DNA of 64,000 bases. It comes from Vulcanimicrobium alpinum. GTDB lineage: Bacteria; Vulcanimicrobiota; Vulcanimicrobiia; Vulcanimicrobiales; Vulcanimicrobiaceae. The notes beneath the pieces were generated by a model. The model worked only from the letters and a program-made list of their open reading frames with translations, ran no database searches and had not been told where the DNA came from. The position numbers and the translations under genes are program-made. Positions 45,483 through 54,067 of this stretch are shown in pieces. Position 1 is the first letter of the stretch; every line of letters begins with the position of its first letter. Location of the stretch: positions 2,918,484 through 2,982,483 of the forward strand of contig NZ_AP025523.1 in the NCBI RefSeq assembly GCF_027923555.1. The letters are read 5' to 3'.

Positions 45483-45505
45483 GCCCTTCGACGAGCTCAG
45501 GGTGA
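45474..45505. repeat. palindromic REP-like element spanning two convergent stop codons
   Basis: TCACGCTGAGC and GCTCAGGGTGA are inverted arms around CCTTCGACGA. The left arm supplies the TGA of leuB (45480-45482). The right arm supplies the TGA of ileS on the minus strand (45499-45497). It may also stall or terminate converging transcription. Confidence 0.85.
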
Positions 45506-48340
45506 CGCGGGAGCGGCTGCGGTTTCGAGCGCGCGGACGATCGCGGCGCATTCGGCGTGCAGGTCCGGGTGTTCCGGATCGGCGCCGAGCGGGAGATACT
45601 TCCAGCATCGCTGACACTTCTCGCCCTGCGCCGGCAACGTCACGACCTTCGCGGTGCCGTCGGCGGACCGGCCGATCCCGCGCAGCGCCGAGACGACGAG
45701 CGCTTCGCGGAGGCTGTCGCCGAGCGCGGCGAAGCGTTCGTGGAGATCCGGCGCGACGTCGACGCGCGCGTCGAGCTGAAAGTCGCGCACCCCTTCGTTC
45801 GCAGCGACCTGCGCGCGCAGCTCCTTGAGCAGCGCCCACGTCGCGAGCGCGTCGGCATCGGCCGCGACCGGCTGCGGCAACGCGAGATCGAAGACCGACT
45901 CGGCGTCGCCGCGCAGCGCCGGATCGAGGTGCTGCCATGCTTCCTCGGCGGTGAACGAGAGCACCGGCGCGAGCAGGACGCACATCGTGCGGAAGATGGC
46001 GAGCAGCGCCGACTGCGCGCTCGCGCGCCGCTCCGGCGCACCGGAGTAGAGCCGGTCTTTGAGCGCGTCGACGTAGAACCGAGAAAGATCGTCGACGTCG
46101 AATTTCTGAATCGCGACGTAGGCGTCGTGCAAGCGGAACGCGCGATAATGCTCGCCGACCTCGGTTGCGAACGCATCGAGCGCGGCGAGGGCGAGCCGGT
46201 CGAGCGGTTCCATCGCCGCGCGCGGGACGATCGCGTCCGGCGTCAAGCCTTCCACCGAGCCGAGGAACCAGCGCAGGCGGTTGCGCAGGTTGCGGTAGAC
46301 GTTCGAGACGTTGTCGAGGAGGTGCGCGCCCAGCCGGATGTCGCCGGTGAACTCGGCCGACGCGACCCACAGGCGCAGCACGTCCGCGCCGTATTTCGCG
46401 ATCGCCTCGTCGGCGGCGATGTAGTTTCCCGCCGATTTGTGCATCGCGTGGCCGTGCTGATCGACCACCCAGCCGTGCGCGATCACGCGCTCGTACGGCG
46501 CGCGGTCCTCGACCGCGACCGAGGTGACGAGGTTCGAACGGAACCAGCCGCGGTATTGATCGCCGCCTTCGAGATACGCGTCGGCGGGATACTTCATCCC
46601 GCGCTCGACGAGCACGGCACGCCAGGTGACGCCCGACTCGAACCAGATGTCGACGATGTTGCGCTCTTTCTGCAGGTCGGTGCCGCCGCAGCGCGGGCAC
46701 GCCAGCCCCGCGGGCGCGAACGCGCGCCAGTCTTCCGTCCACCACAAATCCGAGGCGTTGCCTTCGTCGAACGAGCGGGCGCGCATCGCCGCCGCGAACG
46801 CGCGCGCGAGCTCCGGCGAGAGGAACGACTCGCTGCACGAACCGCACGCGAGCGCGGGGATCGGCGTCCCCCACGCGCGCTGGCGCGAGACGCACCACTC
46901 GGGATGGTTCTCGACCATCTGCGACATCCGCGTCGCGCCCCAGGCGGGGAAGAACTCGACGGTGCGGACCGCGCCGGCGGCGCGCTCGCGCAAGCCGTGC
47001 CGGTCCATCCCAATGAACCACTGCGACGTCGCGCGGTAGACGACCGGATTCTTGCAGCGCCAGCAGTGCGGATACGAATGTTCGTACGACTCGTTCGCGA
47101 TCAGTGCGCCCGAGGCGCGCAGGTCTTCGACGATGCGTGCGTTCGCGTCGAAGATAAACGCGCCGGCGTAGGGGCCGGCTTCGGCGGTGAAGCGGCCGCC
47201 GCCGTCGACGGGGTTGATCACCGGGAGTCCGTACTCCACGCCGGAGTCGAAGTCGACTTCGCCGTGGCCGGGCGCCGTGTGCACGGCGCCGGTTCCGGTT
47301 TCGAGTTCGACGTAGTCGGCGAGGATCACCAGCGAGTCGCGGTCGAGGAACGGGTGGCGCACGGCCAGCCGGTCGAGCGTCGCGCCGACGGCTTCGCCGC
47401 GCAACGTTGCTTGCGGTGATGGTGACGGCTGCGCTTCGACAAGCTCAGCGTGACGGGGGAACCGGGCCAGGACGTCGGCAGCGAGGGCGGCGGCGACGAT
47501 GACGTCTTCGTTGCCGATGCGGTAGACGCCGTACGTCGCGGTGGGGCTGAGCGCGACGGCGACGTTGGCGGGGAGCGTCCACGGGGTCGTGGTCCAGATC
47601 GCGATCGAGAGCGGCGTGCCGTCGTCGGTGAGTCCGAACTTCTCGAGCAGGGCGGCGCGCTGGGCGGCGCTCGCGGGGAAGCGCACGTAGACCGACGGCG
47701 AGGTGTGGTCTTTGTACTCGATCTCGGCTTCGGCGAGCGCGGTCTCGTCGTAGACGCACCAGAGCGTCGAGCGCAGCCCTTTATAGAGATAGTCGCGTTC
47801 GGCCAGATCGGCGAGCGTCTCGACGATCGTCGCCTCGAACTCCGGCGCGATCGTCATGTACGGATCGTCGAAGCGGCCGAACGACGCACCCATCCGCAAC
47901 ATCTGCGAGCGCTGGCGGTCCAGCCAGTACAAGGCCCGCTCGCGGCAGGCGCGCCGCAGTTCGATCGGATCGGCGGTCCGGAAATCGAGCTTGAGGTGCT
48001 TGAGCGTCTCCTTTTCGATCGGCAGGCCGTGCATGTCCCAGCCGGGGACGAAATCGGCGTAGCGGCCGTCGAGCAGATGGATCTTCACCAGCGCGTCCTT
48101 GAGGAAGCGGTTGAGGAAGGTCCCCATGTGCATGTCGCCGTTGGCGTACGGCGGCCCGTCGTGCAGGATGAACGGCGCGCCGCCGTCGCGGCCGTTTCGC
48201 TCGAGCCGCGTCAGATACGTGCGGCGGTCGGCCCACCATGCGACGCGTGCGGGTTCCCGCTTGGGAAGCTCCGCGCGCATCGGAAAGTCGGTCTTCGGGA
48301 GGTTCAGGCTCCAGCGGTAGTCGCGGTCGGCGTCGGGCAT
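45497..48340 (-). CDS. ileS: isoleucyl-tRNA synthetase
   Basis: 947-residue class I synthetase. The HIGH region is PPYANGDMHMGTFLNRFLKD, and WDMHGLPIE, the CP1 editing domain and the KMSKS equivalent HAMHKSAGN follow. The C-terminal Zn motif is CQRCWKY plus LHAEC, where one of four usual Cys is replaced by His. Within the editing domain, residues ~295-315 (HAELVEAQPSPSPQATLRGE) are encoded by a REP element (47433-47454) and lengthen a loop before RHPFLDRDSLVIL. In Firmicutes ileS follows divIVA; here it follows a site-2 protease gene instead. Confidence 0.96.
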   Translation of the reverse strand: MPDADRDYRWSLNLPKTDFPMRAELPKREPARVAWWADRRTYLTRLERNGRDGGAPFILHDGPPYANGDMHMGTFLNRFLKDALVKIHLLDGRYADFVPGWDMHGLPIEKETLKHLKLDFRTADPIELRRACRERALYWLDRQRSQMLRMGASFGRFDDPYMTIAPEFEATIVETLADLAERDYLYKGLRSTLWCVYDETALAEAEIEYKDHTSPSVYVRFPASAAQRAALLEKFGLTDDGTPLSIAIWTTTPWTLPANVAVALSPTATYGVYRIGNEDVIVAAALAADVLARFPRHAELVEAQPSPSPQATLRGEAVGATLDRLAVRHPFLDRDSLVILADYVELETGTGAVHTAPGHGEVDFDSGVEYGLPVINPVDGGGRFTAEAGPYAGAFIFDANARIVEDLRASGALIANESYEHSYPHCWRCKNPVVYRATSQWFIGMDRHGLRERAAGAVRTVEFFPAWGATRMSQMVENHPEWCVSRQRAWGTPIPALACGSCSESFLSPELARAFAAAMRARSFDEGNASDLWWTEDWRAFAPAGLACPRCGGTDLQKERNIVDIWFESGVTWRAVLVERGMKYPADAYLEGGDQYRGWFRSNLVTSVAVEDRAPYERVIAHGWVVDQHGHAMHKSAGNYIAADEAIAKYGADVLRLWVASAEFTGDIRLGAHLLDNVSNVYRNLRNRLRWFLGSVEGLTPDAIVPRAAMEPLDRLALAALDAFATEVGEHYRAFRLHDAYVAIQKFDVDDLSRFYVDALKDRLYSGAPERRASAQSALLAIFRTMCVLLAPVLSFTAEEAWQHLDPALRGDAESVFDLALPQPVAADADALATWALLKELRAQVAANEGVRDFQLDARVDVAPDLHERFAALGDSLREALVVSALRGIGRSADGTAKVVTLPAQGEKCQRCWKYLPLGADPEHPDLHAECAAIVRALETAAAPASP
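47433..47454 (-). repeat. REP-like element inside ileS
   Basis: GCTTCGACAAGCTCAGCGTG followed by AC on the plus strand. Read on the minus strand it encodes HAELVEAQ within the editing domain of IleRS, without breaking the frame. Confidence 0.85.
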
Positions 48341-48355
48341 GCGACCACGACTCTT

Positions 48356-49108
48356 CTACGCGGCGGCGCCGACCTCCACGTCGCGTGCGCGGATGCGCCG
48401 CATCGTCCGCTCGCTCGACCATCCCTGATGGAGCAGAAACGTCCCGAGCAGCAGATACCACAGGTAGAATGCGTCCTGCGTGGCAGCCGCGGTCAGGACG
48501 GCCGCGACGATGAACGCGAGCGCGAAGCCCATCCCGACGCGTGCGGCGATCGTCGTCGCCGCGAGCGGGTCGCGGAAGCGGTGCCACAGCAGCCCGCGCA
48601 GGACGCGCCCGCCGTCCATCGGGTATGCCGGGATCGCGTTGAAGACCGCCAGCACGGCGTTGGCGATCGCGACGTAGCTCGCGAGGCGCACGGCGTCGCC
48701 GTGCCCGAGCCCCGGGAAGGCGTGACCGATCGCGAACGCTGCGCCGAAGAAAGCGCAGGCGAGCAGACCGCTGAGCGCCGGTCCGGCGATCGCGATCGCC
48801 GCGTCGGCTTGCGGCGTCGGCGGCTCGTTCTCGAGCGTCGCGACGCCTCCGAAGAGAAACAGCGTGATCTCGCTGGTCTTCACGCCGTAGCGGCGGGCGA
48901 CGAGCGCGTGCGCGAACTCATGGGCGACGACGCTGGCGAAGAGTGCGAGCGCGGTGAGGGCGCCGAACGCGAGCGCCGCGGGGCGGGGCTCTGCTCCCAG
49001 TTCGTTCGCGAGCGCGACCGCGAGCAGCACGTAGACGAACAGCCACGACGCGTGCACGCCGACGCGAATGTCGAAAACGCGGCCGAGTGTTAACGTAAGG
49101 CGACTCAA
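48356..49108 (-). CDS. site-2 protease (M50 family) membrane metalloprotease
   Basis: 250-residue protein with about six hydrophobic helices. The Zn site is VVAHEFAHALVARRYG (HExxH), and the second ligand region is FNAIPAYPMDGGRVLRGLLW (NxxPxxPxDGG). It resembles the SpoIVFB/Rip group but has no CBS or PDZ domain. Such proteases cut transmembrane regulators or secreted-protein remnants. It lies 15 bases upstream of ileS and 21 bases downstream of csaB on the same strand. Confidence 0.9.
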   Translation of the reverse strand: MSRLTLTLGRVFDIRVGVHASWLFVYVLLAVALANELGAEPRPAALAFGALTALALFASVVAHEFAHALVARRYGVKTSEITLFLFGGVATLENEPPTPQADAAIAIAGPALSGLLACAFFGAAFAIGHAFPGLGHGDAVRLASYVAIANAVLAVFNAIPAYPMDGGRVLRGLLWHRFRDPLAATTIAARVGMGFALAFIVAAVLTAAATQDAFYLWYLLLGTFLLHQGWSSERTMRRIRARDVEVGAAA

Positions 49109-49129
49109 CGTGTGGCGCGCGTTCGCGCG

Positions 49130-50257
49130 TCAGCGTTCCGACCCTGCTGCCGAATGTGTCGGCCGTGTCACGAGTTCGTTCAAGACGTCAAAGTTGCGCT
49201 CGGCAAGCCGCTCGATCTCCGGGCGAACGCTGCGCAGATGCGCGGCGAGCTGCGCGCGGCGCTCCCACGCGTCGTCGAGGCGGCGCGCGAGTTCGGTGGG
49301 CGGCGGTGCCGGCTGGCCGGGCGTGAAGAGCGGTCCCGCCGGATAACGCAGGTCGGCGCAGAGCGCTTCGACTTTGGGATCGTACGGCAGCGCCAGAAAC
49401 GGAACGCCCAGCCGCGCGGCGATGATGAGCGCGTGCAGGCGCATCCCGATCACCAGCGACGCGCGCCCGATCACCTGCGCCGCTTGCGGGAGGGTGTAGT
49501 CGGGCAGCAGCACCGGCGTCGAGGCGCAGCGCCGGATGATCGTCGTCGACACTTCGGCGTCGGGCGGACCGCCGAGCGGGAGAAACGCGACCCGCGCGCC
49601 GTGCCGCGCGGCGAGCCGGTCGACGACCGAGGCCATCGCCGCGGTCGTCGCGTCGCCGCCGGCCCACTTGCGCACCGAGACGACGACCAGCGGCGCGTCG
49701 TCGTCGGCCAATCCCTCGGCCTTGAGGTCGAGCGGCTCCGTCGACGGTTCGAACAGGAACACCGGATCGGCGGTCCGTTCGACCTGCACGCCGGGAAGGA
49801 GCGACTGCAGCAGCGCACGCGAGCGCTCGTCGCGGACCGTCGCCGCGGCGATCCCGCGGCAGAAATTCCGCACCACCGCGCGCCCCCAGAAGTCCAGAGG
49901 GCCGACGGACTGCGCGAAGACCATCGTCGGCTTGCCGGCCCGGATCGCGGTGCGGATCACGTTGGTGTAATACAGCAGGCTGCGCAGGCTGGTGACGTTC
50001 TGGAGCAGTCCGCCGCCGCCGGAGAGGATCACGTCGGCGCGTTCGATCGCGCCGCGAACGCGGCCGATCTCCATCCGCGGCGTCGCTTCGACGCCGTAGG
50101 TCCGAGCCGTCGCCGGCGGATCGCCGCTCAGCACGTCGACCGCGCAGCCGGGCCAGCGGCGGCGCAGGCGCTCGACGATGACCTCCAGCAGCGCCTCGTC
50201 GCCGAGATTGCCGAAGCCGTAGTAGCCGCTGAGCAGGAAGCGCGGTCCGGCCGCCAC
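49130..50257 (-). CDS. csaB: polysaccharide pyruvyl transferase CsaB
   Basis: 375 residues of the pyruvyltransferase family: LLSGYYGFGNLGDEALLEVI, VILSGGGGLLQN, VFAQSVGPL, VVVSVRKWAGGD and GMRLHALIIAARLGVPFLAL. CsaB adds pyruvate ketal to cell-wall polysaccharide, which in Gram-positive bacteria allows SLH-domain proteins to bind. The start is GTG, separated by one base from the DUF5693 stop, a pairing also common in Firmicutes. It hints at a pyruvylated surface polymer and SLH-type anchoring in this organism. Confidence 0.9.
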   Translation of the reverse strand: MAAGPRFLLSGYYGFGNLGDEALLEVIVERLRRRWPGCAVDVLSGDPPATARTYGVEATPRMEIGRVRGAIERADVILSGGGGLLQNVTSLRSLLYYTNVIRTAIRAGKPTMVFAQSVGPLDFWGRAVVRNFCRGIAAATVRDERSRALLQSLLPGVQVERTADPVFLFEPSTEPLDLKAEGLADDDAPLVVVSVRKWAGGDATTAAMASVVDRLAARHGARVAFLPLGGPPDAEVSTTIIRRCASTPVLLPDYTLPQAAQVIGRASLVIGMRLHALIIAARLGVPFLALPYDPKVEALCADLRYPAGPLFTPGQPAPPPTELARRLDDAWERRAQLAAHLRSVRPEIERLAERNFDVLNELVTRPTHSAAGSER

Positions 50258-50258
50258 G

Positions 50259-52226
50259 TCACGGCTTCCGCAAGCGGCGGTACGCCGCGACGGCGATCGC
50301 GCCGATCACGACGCCGATCACGGCGCCGTTGACGAGCCGCAGCACCGAGATGCTGAGATGCGTGTGCAGGTGCGAGAACGTGTCGACGATGTCGCCGAGC
50401 CCCACGCCGATCGCGAGCGCGAAGAGCCAGCCCCAGCGCACGCGGTCCGCCGGCACGAGCGACGGGAGCAGCATCAGCGCCGGGAACCCGAGCACGAACT
50501 CCTTGAAGCGCGGCCGCACTTGGAGCAGCGTCGTCAGGTGCGCGCGCAGCGCCAGCTCGAACGTCGACGGCGCGATATCGCTTTGGTTGCCGCTCCGCAC
50601 GAGGACGAGATATCCCGCGCCGACCAGCACGACGCCGGCGACGAGCTGCAGCACCGTCACGGGCGTCTCGCCGAGCCGTTCGACCGTGACGCGCGCGTTC
50701 CAGCGCGATGTGAACAGATAGAGCAGCAGCGCGACGATCGGCGAGCCGACCAGCACCAGCCGCACGCCGGTGAAGCGATCGATTTCGAGCATCGTCAGCG
50801 GCGTCGACATCAGCCCGACGACGACGAGCGCGCCGGCGAGCGTCACGACGGTCGCGATCGCCAGCACTTGGATCCCATCGACGATCGCCGCGCCGAGCGA
50901 TGCGGGGCGCGGCGCGCGAAATGCGTACGCGATCGCCGCAAAACCCGCGATCGGAAACGCGATCGCGGCCAGCAGCGCGAGCGCTTTACGCGCCGCCATG
51001 TCGTGATGGACGGCGTAGCCGCCCAGCACGAGCGCGAGATCGACGGCGACGAACGCGGCAATCCAGCGCGAGCCGCGCACGCCGAAGAGGTCGAGCAGGA
51101 TCAGCAGGATCGCCGGGACCGCGAGCGATGCGAACGCGATCTCCCACCAGCGCGTCACGAACGTCTCGAACGGCGATGCCGCACCGACGGTCAGCCCGGC
51201 TTTGCGGATCCCGTCGCGGATCTCTTTGACGAGTTCGACGTTGGTCGCTTCGATCGAACGTCCCGCCCACTGGTGTCCGAACGGGCGCAGGTACACGACG
51301 CGCACGTTGCGCTCGCGCACGCCCAGATCGTAGCGCTGGACGATCTCTTCGGGGCGCAGTTTGTCCTGTTCGGGCTTCGCGATCGCCTGCACGCGCACGG
51401 TGCCGGCGGGGAGCGCCGTTGCGAGCGATTGGTTTCCGGCCTGGTCCTGTTTGGGATCGTAGGTCTCGATCGTCCCGAAGTTGAGCTTCTCGGCGCGCAT
51501 CAGGCGCGCGGTGTCGTCGATCGCGTCGGGATAGCCCAGCACCTGATTGCGCAAGCCGAAGAACACCACGGTGTGCGCGTCGTGCTTGTACGCCGCGTCG
51601 TGCAGGAGCGCCCCGATCTGCGGGGCTTGGAAGCGTTCGTCGTTCTGCAGCCGCGGGACGAGCTTGAGCCCGAGCTGGTGCGCGAGCGCGACGCGGTCGC
51701 CGGGAAGGCCGAGGCCGACCGTCGTGAAGTAGTCGGCCTGCGTGCGGATCGCGAACACGGTCGGCGTTCCGCGGCGCAGCACGCGCACCGCGCGCGGCGA
51801 AAACTTCAGCGCGAGCTGCTGCGTGTAGCGCGCCGCCGTCGGCGCATCGTACGCGACCAGATACACCTCATCGCTGCGGATGCCGTTGGCCGCAAGCTTC
51901 GCGAAGACCGGATCGGAGAAGCGGGACAGCTTCGCCTGCGCGAGCAGCGTCGTCCCCGGATACACCGCCGCCGTCGACGACGTGCTGACCGCGCCGCCGA
52001 GTTCTTCCTGGACCGCGAGCGACGTCAACCCCGCGCGCCGCAGCGCGACGAGCAGCGCGCGCTGGTCGTACGCGTAGGAGCGCGCGAGCGATTGAAAGTC
52101 CTGATCGTCCATCACGATCTCGACGCGGTTGGCGCGATGCTCGTGCCGCTCGCGGCGCACCGCAACGAACAGCGACCCGAGCAGCCCGACGGCGAGCAGC
52201 ACGAAAAGGAGACGGCGATAGGTCAC
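50259..52226 (-). CDS. DUF5693 family membrane protein
   Basis: 655 residues. An N-terminal anchor (residues 5-22) is followed by a ~290-residue extracytoplasmic part (e.g. VEIVMDDQDFQSLARSY, then SLAVQEELGGAVS). About ten membrane helices follow from residue ~330. It matches the DUF5693 proteins encoded beside csaB in many Firmicutes and is probably involved in export or assembly of the CsaB-modified polymer. The GTG at 52226 overlaps the stop of the upstream hydrolase (GTGA). Function unproven. Confidence 0.78.
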   Translation of the reverse strand: MTYRRLLFVLLAVGLLGSLFVAVRRERHEHRANRVEIVMDDQDFQSLARSYAYDQRALLVALRRAGLTSLAVQEELGGAVSTSSTAAVYPGTTLLAQAKLSRFSDPVFAKLAANGIRSDEVYLVAYDAPTAARYTQQLALKFSPRAVRVLRRGTPTVFAIRTQADYFTTVGLGLPGDRVALAHQLGLKLVPRLQNDERFQAPQIGALLHDAAYKHDAHTVVFFGLRNQVLGYPDAIDDTARLMRAEKLNFGTIETYDPKQDQAGNQSLATALPAGTVRVQAIAKPEQDKLRPEEIVQRYDLGVRERNVRVVYLRPFGHQWAGRSIEATNVELVKEIRDGIRKAGLTVGAASPFETFVTRWWEIAFASLAVPAILLILLDLFGVRGSRWIAAFVAVDLALVLGGYAVHHDMAARKALALLAAIAFPIAGFAAIAYAFRAPRPASLGAAIVDGIQVLAIATVVTLAGALVVVGLMSTPLTMLEIDRFTGVRLVLVGSPIVALLLYLFTSRWNARVTVERLGETPVTVLQLVAGVVLVGAGYLVLVRSGNQSDIAPSTFELALRAHLTTLLQVRPRFKEFVLGFPALMLLPSLVPADRVRWGWLFALAIGVGLGDIVDTFSHLHTHLSISVLRLVNGAVIGVVIGAIAVAAYRRLRKP

Positions 52227-53044
52227 GGCGCGGCGTGTTCTGCAAGAAAGCGCCGTAACCGCTCGCTCACCGCGGCCGGCCGATCGAGTTGCAGATAGTG
52301 GCCGCCGGGGATGCGATCTTCGATGAAACGCGGCCCCAGCCGTTCGTGCAGGCGCGTTGCGAGCGCGGAGAAGCGGCCGTTGAGGACGAGCGTCGGCGCG
52401 ATGATGCGATCGGCGAGGCCGTCGAGCGTGAACCCCTCGACGCCGCCGATCCCCTCGAGGACCATCCGCGGATACTCGAGCGGCACTTGCGCGCGCTGCA
52501 CCGGCCACCAGCGCTCCGCTTCGGCGCGATCCGCGAAGGAGCGAAAAAAGATCGAGCGCGAGATCCACGTTGCGACCGGACCGCCGCGCTCGAGCGAGCC
52601 GACCAGCGGCGCTGCGAGCGCGCGCGCGAGCGGGCGCAACGGCGGCGGCACGTGCGCTTCGTTCGCTTCCGCGTAGACCGGATCGATCAGCGCGAGCGCG
52701 CCGACCGCGGACGGTTGACGGCCGGCCAGTGCGAGCGCGAGGAGGCCGCCCATCGAGTGGCCCGTGAGCGCGACCGGGGCTGGCGACGCAACGCGGACCG
52801 CGTCGAACGCTTCCTGCGCGTCGACCGCGTAGTCGGCGAGTCCGGCATCGTCAACGCGCGCCGCGTCACCGTGTCCGCGCGCTTCCCAGACGTAGACGCG
52901 CCGATCCGAAGCGAACTCCGCGACCTGCGGCGCCCACGACCAGGCCCCCCCGCCCACGCCGTGCAGGAACAGAATCGGCGGCGCCGCGGCAGGCCCGTGC
53001 ACGTGGAGGACGGCGCCTCCGGGCAACCGCAGCAGCTCGCTCAT
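52223..53044 (-). CDS. alpha/beta hydrolase
   Basis: 273-residue alpha/beta hydrolase. ILFLHGVGGGAWSWAPQVAE forms the oxyanion loop, ALTGHSMGGLLALALAG has the Ser nucleophile, LALIDPVY and APTLVLNGRFSALA follow, and the catalytic His is in GGHYLQLDRP. The substrate is unknown. The ATG at 53044 was chosen because the longer frame would start at a TTG inside the terminator stem at 53069-53099. First gene of a minus-strand run continuing into DUF5693, csaB, the M50 protease and ileS. Confidence 0.88.
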   Translation of the reverse strand: MSELLRLPGGAVLHVHGPAAAPPILFLHGVGGGAWSWAPQVAEFASDRRVYVWEARGHGDAARVDDAGLADYAVDAQEAFDAVRVASPAPVALTGHSMGGLLALALAGRQPSAVGALALIDPVYAEANEAHVPPPLRPLARALAAPLVGSLERGGPVATWISRSIFFRSFADRAEAERWWPVQRAQVPLEYPRMVLEGIGGVEGFTLDGLADRIIAPTLVLNGRFSALATRLHERLGPRFIEDRIPGGHYLQLDRPAAVSERLRRFLAEHAAP

Positions 53045-53068
53045 CGGCGCGAAGCGTTCGCGGAAAAA

Positions 53069-53099
53069 CAACAAGACCCGCCGAAGGCGGGTCTTGTTG
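53069..53099 (-). terminator. strong intrinsic terminator
   Basis: A perfect 14-bp stem, 53069-53082 with 53086-53099 (core ACAAGACCCGCC), has a three-base loop. On the minus strand it is followed by GTTTTTCC-like T-rich sequence. It ends transcripts arriving from the 53.1-54.7 kb region. Confidence 0.9.
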
Positions 53100-53268
53100 C
53101 CGTCGCGTAGCAGGTTGCCCTACTACCGGGTGTGGGCGACGATGTGTAGCGCCGTTGAAGGCCCAGCCCACCCCTGGACGATGAGAGGATGATTGGAAAA
53201 ACGACCCCAAAGTCCTCGTCGCGAAAAAAGGCGTTCGTTAAGGTTCCTTAATGTTGATGCGTCGGGCG
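53100..53268 (-). ncRNA. candidate non-coding RNA or long structured 3-prime UTR
   Basis: 169 bases without a credible frame between the enoyl-CoA hydratase stop and the strong terminator. On the minus strand GTAGTAGG-GCAA-CCTGCTAC forms an 8-bp stem with a GNRA tetraloop (about 53108-53127). GGGTGGGC can pair with GCCCACACCC around it, and a TTAAGGAACCTTAA palindrome lies at about 53238-53251. No known RNA family (6S, SRP, tmRNA, RNase P) was recognised and no clear promoter found. Confidence 0.35.
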
Positions 53269-54054
53269 TCAGGTGCGCCAGCGCGGCTCCCGCTTGTCGA
53301 CGAAGGCACCCATCCCTTCCTGCGCGTCCTCGGCGAGTGCGTTCATCGACATGATCTCCTTCGCGTACGCGTAGGCCTTGGGCTGATCGAGATCGATCTG
53401 CGCGTAGAACGCGCTCTTCCCGAGGCCGACGACGAACCCGGCCGCCGACGCGATCTTCTCCGCGAGCGCGCGGGTCGCGCCGGCGAGGTCGGCTGCCGGA
53501 ACGGCGCGGTTCACGAGCCCCCAGTCGACCGCGGTCTTCGCGTCGATCGGCTCGCCGGTGAGCAGCATCTCCATCGCGCGCTTCCGTCCGATCGCGCGCG
53601 TGAGCGCGACCATCGGTGTCGTGCAGAACAATCCGATCTTCACGCCCGGCGTGGCGAACACCGCATCCGTCGAGGCGATCGCGAGATCGCAGGTCGCGAC
53701 GAGCTGACAGCCGGCTGCGGTGGCGACGCCGGCGACCTCGGCGATCACCGGCTGCGGCATCGCCTGCAGCGTCTGCATGAGCCGCACGCAGACGTCGAAC
53801 GTCAGCCGGTACTCGTCGACGCTGCGCGAGAGCATCTCGCGCAGATCGTGACCGGCGCTGAACGCCGGGCCGAGCGCGCGCAGGATCACGGCTTTGATCG
53901 AACGGTCGGCGCCGATCTCCTCGCACGCCGCGATCAGCTCGCGCATCACCTCGAGCGAGAGCGCGTTGCGTTTCTCGGGACGGTCGAGGGTGATCGTCGC
54001 GATCCCCGCACCGGCGTCGATGAGCAGAAAGCGATACGCCGAGCCTGCGATCAT
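53269..54054 (-). CDS. enoyl-CoA hydratase/isomerase family protein
   Basis: 261-residue crotonase-fold protein. ATITLDRPEKRNALSLEVM is the family opening, the oxyanion motif GPAFSAGHDLREM is intact, and the second oxyanion region reads VAGVATAAGCQLVATCDLAI. GLFCTTPMVALTRAIGRKRA and the GLVNRAVPA region follow. It most resembles the ECHDC3-like branch. AAGGAG lies 9 bases before the ATG. The exact acyl-CoA substrate is not evident. Confidence 0.88.
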   Translation of the reverse strand: MIAGSAYRFLLIDAGAGIATITLDRPEKRNALSLEVMRELIAACEEIGADRSIKAVILRALGPAFSAGHDLREMLSRSVDEYRLTFDVCVRLMQTLQAMPQPVIAEVAGVATAAGCQLVATCDLAIASTDAVFATPGVKIGLFCTTPMVALTRAIGRKRAMEMLLTGEPIDAKTAVDWGLVNRAVPAADLAGATRALAEKIASAAGFVVGLGKSAFYAQIDLDQPKAYAYAKEIMSMNALAEDAQEGMGAFVDKREPRWRT

Positions 54055-54067
54055 CGCATGCGCTCCT

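Noticed and set aside
45557-47419. 620-codon plus-strand open frame opposite ileS
   Set aside because: Shadow of IleRS, whose conserved motifs are unambiguous on the minus strand.
53044-53074. Longer N-terminus of the alpha/beta hydrolase from TTG 53074
   Set aside because: The TTG lies inside the perfect terminator stem at 53069-53099.
53100-53268. 6S, SRP, tmRNA or RNase P RNA
   Set aside because: None of the diagnostic conserved segments of these RNAs was found; only generic stems are visible.
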